In this document: one piece after another, positions 16,598-26,800 of the stretch
Layout of the letters: every line of letters starts with the position of its first letter
How positions within the stretch are numbered: the stretch's first letter is position 1
Translations under genes and position numbers: made by a program
Notes under the pieces: generated by a model
Told to the model about the DNA's origin: nothing
What the model saw: only the letters and a program-made list of their open reading frames with translations
The model's database searches: none
NCBI GenBank assembly: GCA_014360645.1
Contig: JACIXD010000004.1
Span: forward strand, 1-64,000
Origin: Actinomycetota bacterium
Lineage (GTDB): Bacteria > Actinomycetota > Geothermincolia > Geothermincolales > RBG-13-55-18
DNA: 64,000 nucleotides
Direction of reading: 5' to 3'

Positions 16598-19500
16598 TTA
16601 GAGGTGGGTGGGGCCGTTGCGCCCGACGGCCAAGGCCGAAGCCCCGAGCGGTGTCAGTCCGTAGAGATCTGCGGAAGGGCTGCCGAGGCGCGTCCAGGTG
16701 CGCCCGCCGTCGGACGTCTTGAGGATCACGCCGCCCTCTCCCACCGCCCAGGCGGTCATGGCACTGACGGCACACACCGCGCGCAGGGCGGAGGAGACCA
16801 TGAAGCGCCCCGGGAACGCCGTCGTCCTGAAATCCTCTTCCGGAGCACCGGCGCTTCCCGTCCCGGCCTCGGCGTCCTCGCGTCCGCCGCCCGCCGCTCC
16901 TGCGGCGTCCACTCCATCGGCCAGGGCCTGGAATACCCAGGTAATCCCGGCGTTCTCCGTCTTGAGAACCGTGCCGCCCTCGCCCACCGCCCAGGCGGTG
17001 GAGGCGTCCACGGCCCAGACCGCATACAGGCAAGCCGCCGTGCGGCTGTTCTGGAGAGTCCACGAAGCACCTCCATCAGAGGTCCTCAGAATGACACCGC
17101 CCTCGCCCACCGCCCAAGCGGTGGAGGTGTCCACGGCGGAGACCCCGTGGAGGCGGGCAGACGTTCCCGCCGCCTGCCGGGTCCAGTTCTCGCCGCCGTC
17201 GCTTGTGCGCAGAACAGTCCCCCCGTCCCCCACCGCCCAGGCGACGGAAGCGCCGGCGCACGACACCGCGCGCAGGGTGGCAGTGGCCCCCGCGGGATGT
17301 TGTTTCCATTTATTGCCACCATCCACGGTGCTCAAGACGACGCCGCCCTCGCCCACCGCCCAGGCGCGGGCCGCATCCGCGGCCGCCACCCCGTACAGCC
17401 ACAGCGAGGTCCCCGAATCCTGGCGCGTCCAGCTCCTGCCGCCGTCGGAGGAACGCAGCACCGTACCCCCCTCCCCCACCGCCCAGACGGCTCCTCCCGC
17501 CGCCGCCACCGCGCTCAGGGCGTAGTCGCGCACCACGAAGGGGAGGGAGGGTGAGGTCCCCACCGGCGTATGCACGGTGAGCGGCACCGTACCCGAGAGA
17601 CCGGGGGGCACCCTGACCACGATGCGCGTATTCGACCAGTAATCGTAAACGGCGGGCTTCGTCTCTCCGAAGCACACGTAGTTTTCCGGCCCCTCCCGCG
17701 CCCCGAAGCCCGAACCCGCTATCTCTATCTGGGTTCCCGGAGGTCCGTTGGGCGGGCTCACGGAACTCACCGACGGCGGGACCAGGGCGGTGAAATATAC
17801 CGCGTTGGAGGCGGCCACGGGGGTGACCACCGAGACCTTCACCCTACCCGCCACTCCCCGCGGCACCCGCGCCACGATGAGCTCGTTGCTCCAGCTCACA
17901 TAGTCCTGGGCCTTCACCGACCCGAAGGACACCCAAGAGGAGCCGCGCTGCGAACCAAAACCCGACCCGTGCAAGGAGACCTCCCCACCCGCCACCGCTT
18001 CTCCGGGCCTGACGAAGTCGATATGGGGCTTTACCGCCACCGGCAGGGGAGGCGGGCTCTTGCTCACGCTCACGGTGAGCGGGTTGGAGGTGCCGGAGGC
18101 GGTCACCACCTTTACCTCCGCCCTCTCCGGAGCGTTTCCCGGGACCGTCAGCAGGATGAGGTTGTTGGTCCAGTAATCGAAGGAGGTGACCTTCACCCCG
18201 CCGACCATCACGTAGGATTCGCCCCGACTGGGACCGAAGGAAGCGCCGGATATGGTGAGGGGCTTTCCCGCCCTGCAGTAGCGGGGACTGGCGCCGTCGA
18301 GCCTGGGGATGATCACCAGCTTGAGCGCCCTCGTGGTCCCGGCGGGCGTGGACACCACCACCTCCTCCAGGGGGGTGGCCTCCGAGGGGACCTCCACCTT
18401 GATGCTCCTGTCCCCCCATGAAAGATAGCGCACCGCCCTGGCCTTCCCGAAGAGGACGCCGCTGTCCGCGCCCTCCCCGAAGGCCAGCCCGCTGAGGGTG
18501 ACCGTGCCCCCGGAGACCACCGTGGTGGGGCTGATGGCGTCCAGGCGCGGAAGGTCGCGGAAGTGGAGCAGGGTACCCAGGGTGCCCACCGCCCAGGCGG
18601 TCCCCGGACGCGGCGCCGCCACCGCGCGCAGGGCGTTGGCGGTGCCGGTGTGCATGGCCTTCCAGGTCCTTCCACCATCGTCGGTGCGCGCGAGGTAACC
18701 CCCTTTGCCCGAGACCCAGGCCTCATCCTCCCCCGTCGCAGCGACCCCTGTGAGGTCGGCGGCGGTGCCTGAATCCACCGCGAACCAGGTGCGACCGCCA
18801 TCGGTGGTGCGCAGCACCGTCCCTTCCGCTCCCACCGCCCACGCGGTGTCCGGGCCCTCGCCGGAGACGGCGAAGAGGTCCCCGGTGGTCCCGGACTCCT
18901 GGACGCTCCATGACTCTCCCGCGTCCAGGGTCTTCACGATGACGCCTCCCCGCCCCACCGCCCAGGCGATGTCGGCGCTCGAGGCGTATACGCCGAGCAG
19001 GTCGCCGGCCTCGGCGCAGTCCCTGCGTAGCCAGACCTGCCCCCCGTCGTCGCTGCGGATGACCGTTCCTCTTCGCCCCACCGCCCATACCGCCGCGGTT
19101 CCGACGCAGGAGACGTCGTGCAGGTCGTAGGAGGCGCGCGAGGTCTGTTCCTCCCAGCTCTTGCCACCGTTCCCGGTGTGCAGCACCAGGCCGTCCTTCC
19201 CCACCACCCAGGCGTTGTCCGCATCAGCCGCCTCTATCCCGAAGAGGTCCCTGGCGGTCCCCGCGTAAACGGGATCCCAGGTATAACCGCCGTTGTCCGT
19301 GCGCAGCACCGCGCCCGCCTCACCCGCCGCCCAGGCGATGTCGGTGGAGACCGCGCACACGTCGTAGAGCCCCCGCCCGTCTCCGACGTACTGGGGAACC
19401 CAGGTAGTCCCCCCGTCGCAGGTGCGGAGCACGGCGGCACTCTCCCCCACCGCCCAGGCGTTCTCGGTATCGGCGGCATAGATGGCGAGGAGGTTGTTGC

Positions 19501-20581
19501 GGGTGCCCGATTCCTGCGGCGTCCAGGTCACACCGCCGTCGGCAGTGCGGCGTATGAAACCGCCGGAACCCGTGACCCACGCATTGAGCGTATCCACGGC
19601 GTAGATGCTCGCCAGCGGGGCTTTCACGCCCGCCTCCTGGGTGGTCCAGGACGCGCCCCCGTCCTGCGTCTTCACGATGACGCCGGTCTCCCCCGCCGCC
19701 CAGACGGTATCCGGGGCTGGTAGGTAGATGGCCCTCAAATGGTCCCCAGTACCGGTGGCCAGGAGACGCCAGGATGATCCTCCATCCTCGCCCACGAGCA
19801 CGCTCCCGTTCTCTCCCGCCGCCCATACAGTATCCGCATCCGAGGCCACCACGGCATAGAGGGCGCTTTTCACCCCGGGATCAAACCGCTCCCACGACGA
19901 CCCGCCGTCCCTGGTGCGCAGCACAGCCGGCCCCTCCGCCATCGCCCATGCGGTGTCCGCATCCAGGGCGAAGACGTCGAAGACGTCCCGGCCGGTGCCT
20001 ACATCCATCTTTTCCCAGGATGCGCCGCCGTCCACGCTCCTCATCATCGTTCCCCTGCGGCCGGCCACCCAGGCCACTTCCGGGAAACCGGAGGGAGAAG
20101 ATACCGCGAGCAGGTCCTCGGTGACCCCGGTGGCCAAGGGAAGCCAGGTGACGCCTCCGTCAACGGTGCGGAAGACGAAGCCGCCGTCGCAGGCGATCCA
20201 GGCATGGTCCGGGTCCGTGCCCGTGACGTCACGGCAGGTGGTGGGGGTATATTCCCGCGCCTCGCCCTGCAGTTGAGAGCGCAGCACCTGCCGGGTGTGT
20301 GCCCGGGCGAGAGCGGTGCCCGAGGGAGGAAAGACCGAAAGCGCCGCGAGGAGGCAGGCGGCCGCTAGGCAGGCAAGCACCGTGGCGCGGCGTCTTCCAG
20401 TCGCAGGCCGGGGAGCGAGGATATGCCGCACAGCGCGCCGCATCCCCTTTTCCGCTCCCATTTTCCCGCGGGCGAGCGGGGCACGCGCGGTTCGGCCTCC
20501 GCTCATCCTCGCGGTCGCCGCGGCGGCCCGCTCTCCTGACTCACCCCTATATACCTTCATCCCTGGAGGCCGTATACGCAT
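16598..20581 (-). CDS. Giant secreted Ycf48-like propeller protein with central TIG domains
   Basis: A 1327-residue exported protein. After a signal segment (about residues 60-85, A-C-L-L-A-A-L-S-V-F) it has some 13 short repeats of the form D-x-A-W-A-V-G-x-x-G-x-V-L-R-T-x-D-G-G-x-x-W, the pattern of Ycf48/PSII-BNR propellers. About four IPT/TIG Ig-like domains follow (roughly 680-1020, each I-S-P-x-x-x-x-x-G-x-x-V-x-L-x-G-x-x-F-G). A second set of Ycf48-like repeats fills 1020-1327. The outline is propeller-stalk-propeller. Ycf48-like repeats in non-photosynthetic bacteria are usually extracellular and of unknown ligand. The ATG at 20581 has GAGAAGGGG upstream; the frame stays open to 20746, so a longer N-terminus is possible. 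Confidence 0.82.
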   Translation of the reverse strand: MRIRPPGMKVYRGESGERAAAATARMSGGRTARAPLARGKMGAEKGMRRAVRHILAPRPATGRRRATVLACLAAACLLAALSVFPPSGTALARAHTRQVLRSQLQGEAREYTPTTCRDVTGTDPDHAWIACDGGFVFRTVDGGVTWLPLATGVTEDLLAVSSPSGFPEVAWVAGRRGTMMRSVDGGASWEKMDVGTGRDVFDVFALDADTAWAMAEGPAVLRTRDGGSSWERFDPGVKSALYAVVASDADTVWAAGENGSVLVGEDGGSSWRLLATGTGDHLRAIYLPAPDTVWAAGETGVIVKTQDGGASWTTQEAGVKAPLASIYAVDTLNAWVTGSGGFIRRTADGGVTWTPQESGTRNNLLAIYAADTENAWAVGESAAVLRTCDGGTTWVPQYVGDGRGLYDVCAVSTDIAWAAGEAGAVLRTDNGGYTWDPVYAGTARDLFGIEAADADNAWVVGKDGLVLHTGNGGKSWEEQTSRASYDLHDVSCVGTAAVWAVGRRGTVIRSDDGGQVWLRRDCAEAGDLLGVYASSADIAWAVGRGGVIVKTLDAGESWSVQESGTTGDLFAVSGEGPDTAWAVGAEGTVLRTTDGGRTWFAVDSGTAADLTGVAATGEDEAWVSGKGGYLARTDDGGRTWKAMHTGTANALRAVAAPRPGTAWAVGTLGTLLHFRDLPRLDAISPTTVVSGGTVTLSGLAFGEGADSGVLFGKARAVRYLSWGDRSIKVEVPSEATPLEEVVVSTPAGTTRALKLVIIPRLDGASPRYCRAGKPLTISGASFGPSRGESYVMVGGVKVTSFDYWTNNLILLTVPGNAPERAEVKVVTASGTSNPLTVSVSKSPPPLPVAVKPHIDFVRPGEAVAGGEVSLHGSGFGSQRGSSWVSFGSVKAQDYVSWSNELIVARVPRGVAGRVKVSVVTPVAASNAVYFTALVPPSVSSVSPPNGPPGTQIEIAGSGFGAREGPENYVCFGETKPAVYDYWSNTRIVVRVPPGLSGTVPLTVHTPVGTSPSLPFVVRDYALSAVAAAGGAVWAVGEGGTVLRSSDGGRSWTRQDSGTSLWLYGVAAADAARAWAVGEGGVVLSTVDGGNKWKQHPAGATATLRAVSCAGASVAWAVGDGGTVLRTSDGGENWTRQAAGTSARLHGVSAVDTSTAWAVGEGGVILRTSDGGASWTLQNSRTAACLYAVWAVDASTAWAVGEGGTVLKTENAGITWVFQALADGVDAAGAAGGGREDAEAGTGSAGAPEEDFRTTAFPGRFMVSSALRAVCAVSAMTAWAVGEGGVILKTSDGGRTWTRLGSPSADLYGLTPLGASALAVGRNGPTHL

Positions 20582-21012
20582 TGCCGTCCCCTTCTCCACC
20601 GCGTCCCCGGCGGCCGATCTTTCTTTCCTCCTCCCGCTTTTCTCCTCCCGCTTTTCTCCTCCCGCAGGCTCTTGGAGCACACGCGGCACCTCTGCCTCCC
20701 GACCACGCCGGTGGCAAGCGATATTTTCTTCCGTTCTACATCTCACATCCGTATATTTTAAAACTCAATCTTTAAAACTTGACTCTGGAGGCCGCACCCT
20801 TGACCACCGGAGGCCACAAACGCATCGACTCCCCGTTGGCCGCCGCGCCCCCAGCGACCGCCCCGACTGCATCCTCAAGATCTACCTCGCCCTCGCCCGG
20901 AAACCCGCCCGTTCCCGCGACGCCATGACTCAAAGAAAGTCCTGTCCCGGCAGCCACCGAAAGGCCGGGCACCGAAGTCAATTGTACATCAGCACGACCG
21001 TATAGGGCTCGC
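20582..21012. other. Upstream region of the propeller gene, no gene seen
   Basis: Holds C/T-rich tracts (TTTTCTCCTCCCGC twice near 20640) and a ~30-base AT-rich island near 20745-20780 that could hold the leftward promoter. No protein-like frame is seen. Confidence 0.45.
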
Positions 21013-21434
21013 GATGCAGGCGATGGGGGCTCAAGATAACGGATCCGAAAGCGATCGCAAGAAGAACGGTGATGGTCGGCATTCGTGATGAGGGTGGGGC
21101 GGGCGGGGGCAGGCGATGGGGGCTCAAGATAACGGATCCGAAAGCGATCGCAAGAAGAACGGTGATGGTCGGCATTCGTGATGCGGGTGGGGCGGGCGGG
21201 GGCAGGCGATGTGGGCTCAAGATAACGGATCCGAAAGCGATCGCAATAAGAACGGTGATGGTCGGCATTCGTGATGAGGGTGGGGCGGGCGGAGGCAGGC
21301 GATGGGGGCTCAAGATAACGGATCCGAAAGCGATCGCAATAAGAACGGTGATGGTCGGCATTCGTGATGAGGGTGGGGCGGGCGGAGGCAGGCGATGGGG
21401 GCTCAAGATAACGGATCCGAAAGCGATCGAAAAA
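21013..21434. repeat. 93-bp tandem array, about 4.5 units
   Basis: The anchor CGATGGGGGCTCAAG (one variant has GTG) occurs at 21021, 21114, 21207, 21300 and 21393, exactly 93 bases apart. Each unit contains the palindrome GCGATCGC (the last has GCGATCGA) and the block AACGGTGATGGTCGGCATTC. The period is a multiple of three, so both strands stay open, but the translations look like repeat read-through, not proteins. It lies just beyond the 3' end of the mgtE-like gene. Confidence 0.92.
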
Positions 21435-21539
21435 GATGATCCGGTGGCCTCCCTCCCCTCCCCGGCCTTCAGGCGATCCGCGCCGGCGGTGAGGGGCGGA
21501 GAATCCTCCACTCCCGGGTGTCTCCCCAAAACCGGCACT

Positions 21540-22610
21540 TCACAGGAACAGCATGGCGATGACGAAATAGATGACCACGCTGAGCACGTCCTGCAGCGCG
21601 GTGGCCAGGGGCCCGCTCCCCAGAGCGGGATCCTTGCCCAGAGCCCTGAAGGTGATAGGGATGAGGGACGCCAGCACCGAGGCCAGGGCGCTGGCGATGA
21701 GCAGCGAGGAGGCCACCACCGCGGCGATGCCGAGAGAGCCGCTGATTGCCAGCGCGCCGGCGCCTCCCAGCAGGCCGAGGATCGCTCCCAGGCAAATCCC
21801 CACGATCAGCTCCCGCAGGAGGTACGGCCCCGACCTGATGTTGAAGGTCGCCAGGGCCCTGACGGTGATGGCCTCCGCCTGGGTGCCCACCGAATCGGCG
21901 ATGTAGGTTATCACGGGGATGAAGTAGGCCAGGGCCACCGTCTCCCGCAGTGTATGCTCGAAGCGGCTGGCGATGAAACCGAGGGCGAGCCCCACAACCG
22001 CCCCGAAGACCAGCCACGGCGCCCGCGAGGCGATGACCTCCCGGTACCTGGACCTCGCCAGCTTGAGGATGTGCGATCCACGGCCCGTGAGCCCGGAGGC
22101 CAGCAGGGCGTCCTCCAGGTGCTCCTGGTGCATGACGTCGATGATGGTACCCGCGGTCACCGCGCCGTGGAAGACGCCTTGCCCGTCCACCACCGGCACC
22201 ACGGTGACGTCGTGCTTGATGGCCAGGAGCACAACCCGTTCCTGGTCGGCGAGGGGATCAACCGTGACCCCGGGCCGGGCCATCACCTCCACGACGGGGG
22301 TCCTCAGCTCGGCCTTGGAGAACCGCGAGAGATCCACCACTCCCAGGAGCCTGCCGCCCTCGTCCAGCACGAAGGCGCACTGTATGTCATCCCAGCTCCT
22401 GGTATAGATGGCCCTGAATACGTCCCGCAGTCGGTCCTCGGGGCTCGCGGTGAGCACGTCGGTGGAAAGGATCCTCCCCACGCTCTCCTCGGGAAAGCTG
22501 TGGTATCTGCTTTCCCCGCCCGCCTCATCCGGCACAAGACCTCCTGGTCCCATGACAATCCCCTTCATCTCCACGTATCCATGCGTTCCGCCGTCTCTCC
22601 CCCGCCTCAT
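21540..22610 (-). CDS. mgtE: MgtE-type magnesium transporter lacking the N domain
   Basis: A 356-residue membrane protein. It has a CBS pair (about residues 42-165; V-D-P-L-A-D-Q-E-R-V-V and V-V-P-V-V-D-G-Q-G marks the second CBS) and an MgtE membrane domain of about five helices (190-356). Family marks are P-V-I-T-Y-I-A-D-S-V-G-T-Q-A-E-A-I-T-V-R-A-L and the C-terminal G-K-D-P-A-L-G-S-G-P-L-A-T-A-L-Q-D. Typical MgtE is about 450 residues with an N-terminal superhelical sensor domain; that domain is absent here, so gating may rest on the CBS pair alone. Likely role: Mg2+ or other divalent ion transport at the inner membrane. The start is uncertain: ATGs lie at 22610, 22565 and 22550 without a clear ribosome site. 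Confidence 0.85.
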   Translation of the reverse strand: MRRGRDGGTHGYVEMKGIVMGPGGLVPDEAGGESRYHSFPEESVGRILSTDVLTASPEDRLRDVFRAIYTRSWDDIQCAFVLDEGGRLLGVVDLSRFSKAELRTPVVEVMARPGVTVDPLADQERVVLLAIKHDVTVVPVVDGQGVFHGAVTAGTIIDVMHQEHLEDALLASGLTGRGSHILKLARSRYREVIASRAPWLVFGAVVGLALGFIASRFEHTLRETVALAYFIPVITYIADSVGTQAEAITVRALATFNIRSGPYLLRELIVGICLGAILGLLGGAGALAISGSLGIAAVVASSLLIASALASVLASLIPITFRALGKDPALGSGPLATALQDVLSVVIYFVIAMLFL

Positions 22611-22825
22611 TGCATAGCTGCATATATATCACACCACAACCGTCAGTTGACACGACTGGAAAAGATTTGCTAATGTTTTTTGGGGTTGTTGGACGAGGGC
22701 ACAAATCAATCGGCGGGTGAAGTCCGCATGCGCGGGAAGATGTTGCTTTTCGTGATGCGGAGCCTGTCGTGGCGTTTCGGGAAAGCCTTAAAAGGTAAAG
22801 GACCGGTATCGCGCAAGGAGGCGAG

Positions 22826-23326
22826 ATGGCGGCAGGGGGAGCTGGAAGGGCAAGAGGACACAGCGCCTACTACGTTCACTACACGGCCGTTTTCTTCTTG
22901 GCCCTCATACTCATTGTCTCGGCGGCGGCAGCCTCATGCAGCTCGGGCAGCGAGAAGGCAGCCGAGAAAGAGGAGCCGGTCAGCCAGGTGGAGAACGCGC
23001 AGGTCCTGGGACGCATCATGGCTCACCGCAACCAGCTGGAGGGCGAGATCGGCGAGCCGGTAGAGGCGGTGATCTCCGGAGACATAACCGCCCTGGCGGA
23101 GGCGGGCGAGGAGACCTGGGCTCTGGTCAGGGTGGCCGATTTCCGCACTACCAGCGTACCCCAGGGCACGCTGAAGGCGACGCCCGGGAGCGAGCTCTCC
23201 GTCCGCCTGAGGGTCACGGAAGGCGCGCCGCCCCTGGCCACCGGGGCCAGGGCGGAGATAAACGCCCTGGTCTCCAAGAGCAAGGAGGGGCCGGTGATCA
23301 TCGGCAGGGCCTACAGGATTTTGTGA
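22826..23326 (+). CDS. Small lipoprotein of unknown function
   Basis: A 166-residue protein with a strong ribosome site (AAGGAGGCGAG before the ATG). An N-terminal hydrophobic segment ends S-C-S-S-G at about Cys38, a probable lipobox. The mature part is charged at first, then forms a likely beta domain from about residue 70 (E-A-V-I-S-G-D-I-T-A-L...A-L-V-R-V-A-D-F...L-S-V-R-L-R-V), suggesting a small barrel or OB-like fold. No family is recognised. It stands alone between mgtE and the adhesin-like gene. Confidence 0.75.
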   Translation: MAAGGAGRARGHSAYYVHYTAVFFLALILIVSAAAASCSSGSEKAAEKEEPVSQVENAQVLGRIMAHRNQLEGEIGEPVEAVISGDITALAEAGEETWALVRVADFRTTSVPQGTLKATPGSELSVRLRVTEGAPPLATGARAEINALVSKSKEGPVIIGRAYRIL

Positions 23327-23808
23327 TACCGCGACAGGGGCACAGGCACACGGAAGCAAGCAGGGACCGCGACTTCCCCGGCGGCACAAGGGGCACAAAG
23401 AAACGGGCTCCTTGAAAACGTGAAACACGGCAGTACAAGCATAGGGCAGTAAGGGCATAACCGGTTTCGATCCTCGCGCGCGTAACCTTGCGCGGGATCA
23501 CGGGTGGAGAAGGGCAGGTGGAGAAGAGCGGAAATCACGGGGTCTGCCATGTTTCTCATCCTGCACGCGCATTTCCAGCGGGAGAAGGATATGAAGGCGT
23601 GAAGCAGAGACGGATCTCGGGGTGGCGATGGCGTTCCGCCGCACGAAGAAGGGAATTCATGGTAAATGCTCCTGTTCTCTTTTTATAAGCTTTTAAAGGA
23701 ATACCCGGCCAGGGCAGTGAAGCCCGGGCCGAGAGATCATCCATCAAGAGACAGGCACGACAGGGTATAGGTACGGCAGGCGAACAATATTTTCGGGGGT
23801 GTGAAGCG
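23327..23808. other. Long leader region of the giant adhesin-like gene
   Basis: No gene seen. An AT-rich segment at 23670-23700 (TTCTCTTTTTATAAGC) is the most promoter-like part. CCCGGCC...CCCGGGCC-type inverted stretches follow at 23704-23730. No known riboswitch fold was recognised. Confidence 0.4.
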
Positions 23809-26800
23809 ATGAAGCGTGATAACAGGGCATTGGGTTGGAAGGCCAGGACGGTGGCCATCGGGGTGCTGCTGATGCTTATAAGCGGTTTCTTCCCCGCTTT
23901 CCCAACGCTCCTGAAGACGAGGCTTGCACATGCTCAGGGGGGTTCCATCTCCGGCACCGTCACCGGGGGTGGAGGCCCCCTTGAGAACGTGGAGGTCGTC
24001 GCCTATGTCTGGAGCGGCGATTGGGGCTGGTGGGACTACGCCGGGAACGCCCGCACCGGCACCGACGGCACCTACGAGATAAGCGGCCTCGAGCCCGGGT
24101 ACTACATCGTGGAGTTCATGCCCCCCTCGGACAGCTACTACATAGGGCGCTTCTACGACGACCAGTTCATGGGGAATCGTGGCGAGGAGGACACCCACGA
24201 CTTCTGGGTGGACGGCGAAAACCCCGCCACGGGCATAGACACCGTACTGGAGATGGGCGGAAAGATCTCCGGGCAGGTGACCTCGGCCTCGGAGCCCGAC
24301 GGTGTGGATGACGTCTGGGTGGGCGTCTACGACCTGGATCAGAACTACATCACCGGCGCGAGCACGGGATGGGACAACGAGGGGCGTTACGAGACCCGGG
24401 CCCTACCTGCGGGGACCTACAAGCTGCGCATCTCTCCCTCGTGGGGAAGCGAATACCTACCCCAGTGGTACGACAGGAAGGGGGACTTCGGCTCCGCGGA
24501 CGAGGTCACGGTGACCCTGGGCGAGACCGCGGAAGCAAACGTAACCCTCCAGGAGGGCGGCAGGATAAGCGGAAGGGTGACCAACGCCGCAGATGAGTTC
24601 TTAGAGAACGTGGAGGTATATGCAATCCCCTACGATTACTGGGACGATTATTCTGACTATCGCGCCTACACCCAGGCGGACGGCACCTACGAGATACGTG
24701 GGCTCCCCACCGACCAGTACCGCATCAGGTTCAATCCACCGAGCGGATGCCTCTACCTGTGGGAATACTATGAAAACACCCGAGAGAGATCCTCGGCTAC
24801 GCCCGTGGATGCCGTGGTAGGCGGACTCACCGAGGACATCGACGCCGTACTGGAGATGGGCGGAAATATCTCCGGGCGGGTGACCTCGGCCTCGGAGCCC
24901 GACGGCGTGGATGGCGTCTGGGTGGACGTCTACGACCTGGGTCAGAACTACATCACCGGCGCGAGCACGGGATGGGACAACGAGGGGCGTTACGAGACCC
25001 GGGCCCTACCTGCGGGGACCTACAAGCTGCGCATCTCTCCCTCGTGGGGAAGCGAATACCTACCCCAGTGGTACGACAGGAAGGGGGACTTCGGCTCCGC
25101 GGACGAGGTCACGGTGACCCTGGGCGAGACCGCGGAAGCAAACGTAACTCTCCAGAAGGGCGGCAGGATAAGCGGGCAGGTGACCTCGGCCTCGGAGCCC
25201 GACGGCGTGGATGGCGTCTGGGTGGACGTCTACGACCTGGGTCAGAACTACATCACCGGCGCGAGCACGGGATGGGACAACGAGGGGCGTTACGAGACCC
25301 GGGCCCTACCTGCGGGGACCTACAAGCTGCGCATCTCTCCCTCGTGGGGAAGCGAATACCTACCCCAGTGGTACGACAGGAAGGGGGACTTCGGCTCCGC
25401 GGACGAGGTCACGGTGACCCTGGGCGAGACCGCGGAAGCAAACGTAACCCTCCAGAAGGGCGGCAGGATAAGCGGGCAGGTGACCTCGGCCTCGGAGCCC
25501 GACGGCGTGCCATATGTCGAGGTGCGCCTCTACTCCGCGAACGACCCCGACAACTACATCTACTCCACCTGGACGGACTGGAACAACGGCACCTACAGCC
25601 TCCAGGGCATCCTCCCGGGGGAATACAAGGTGCTCTTCGTGCCGCAATGGTGGTACCCCGACTATGCCCGGGAGTGGTACGAAGACAAGCGCTCCTTCGA
25701 AACGGCGGACGTCATCGCCGTGGGCGAGGGGGAGAACCTGACCGGCATCAGCGTGGTGCTGGAGAGGAACGGCTGCATCTCCGGAAGGGTCACCGGCGAG
25801 CTGGACCCCGACGGCCTGTACGGGGTGGAGGTCCTGGCCTACGACCTGGACGAGAACTACACGGGCAGAGGCGGTTGGACGGACTCCAGAGGCCGCTACA
25901 CCATAACCGGCCTCGAGGAAGGCTCCTACAAGCTCTATTTCGTTCCCTATTACAAGCCCGCCTACGGCTCCCGATGGTACGACGACAAACCCGATTTCGA
26001 GTCCGCCGACCCCGTGGAGGTGCGCATCGAGAGCGAGACCCCAGACATCGACGCTCACCTCGTCACGGGCTCCCTCTCGGGCACCGTGACCAGTCCCGAC
26101 GAGCCCGAGGGCGTCTCCAGGGTTGACGTCTTCGTCTACGACGCCAATGGCGATTACCGGGGCAGCGCCGTCACCGACGAGAGCGGGACCTACACCATCA
26201 ACAACCTGCCGAGCGGCGAGTACTTCGTCTATGTCTATCCCTGGTGGCCCAACGCCAACGAGGGGCGCACCTACGCCTTCGAGTGGTTCGAGGACAAGGG
26301 GGCCATCGAGGAGGCCGACCCGGTCGAGGTCGAGGCGGGCAAGGACACCCCGCATATAGACTTCTCCCTGGAAAGCGGCTCCATCTCCGGAACGGTCACG
26401 GGACATGAACGCCTCGCCCTTGAGGGCGTGGACGTCTATGTCCACGACGGTTACTTCCACCTCGTGGGCACCGCGGCCACGGGCGCCGGCGGATCCTACA
26501 CCGTCAAGGGGATCCGTCCCGGCGATTACGCCGTCTATTTCGACCCCACCTGGATAAGGGAGAGCCAGGGCAAGGACTACACGGGGGAGTATTACGACGA
26601 CCGCCTGAGCTTCTATGAGGCCGACCGCGTGACCGTGGCCGGCGACGTGACCGGGATAGACGCCTCCCTGGAAGCGGGGTCGTTCATAGCCGGGACTGTG
26701 ACCTCGGGCGGGCAGCCCGCCGCGGGCGTGTTCGTGCACGCCTACCGGGCAGGCGACCCCACCTACTGGGTCGCATATACCGAGACCGGTGCCGACGGCT

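Noticed and set aside
21013-21434. 93-bp tandem array as a CRISPR
   Set aside because: The whole 93 bases repeat; there are no variable spacers.
21069-22673. Long plus-strand frame through the 93-bp array and mgtE
   Set aside because: It reads the array (period divisible by three) and then the antisense of mgtE, whose membrane-domain motifs are clear on the other strand.
23327-23808. Riboswitch upstream of the giant gene
   Set aside because: I looked for c-di-GMP and c-di-AMP type cores and could not match a conserved motif.
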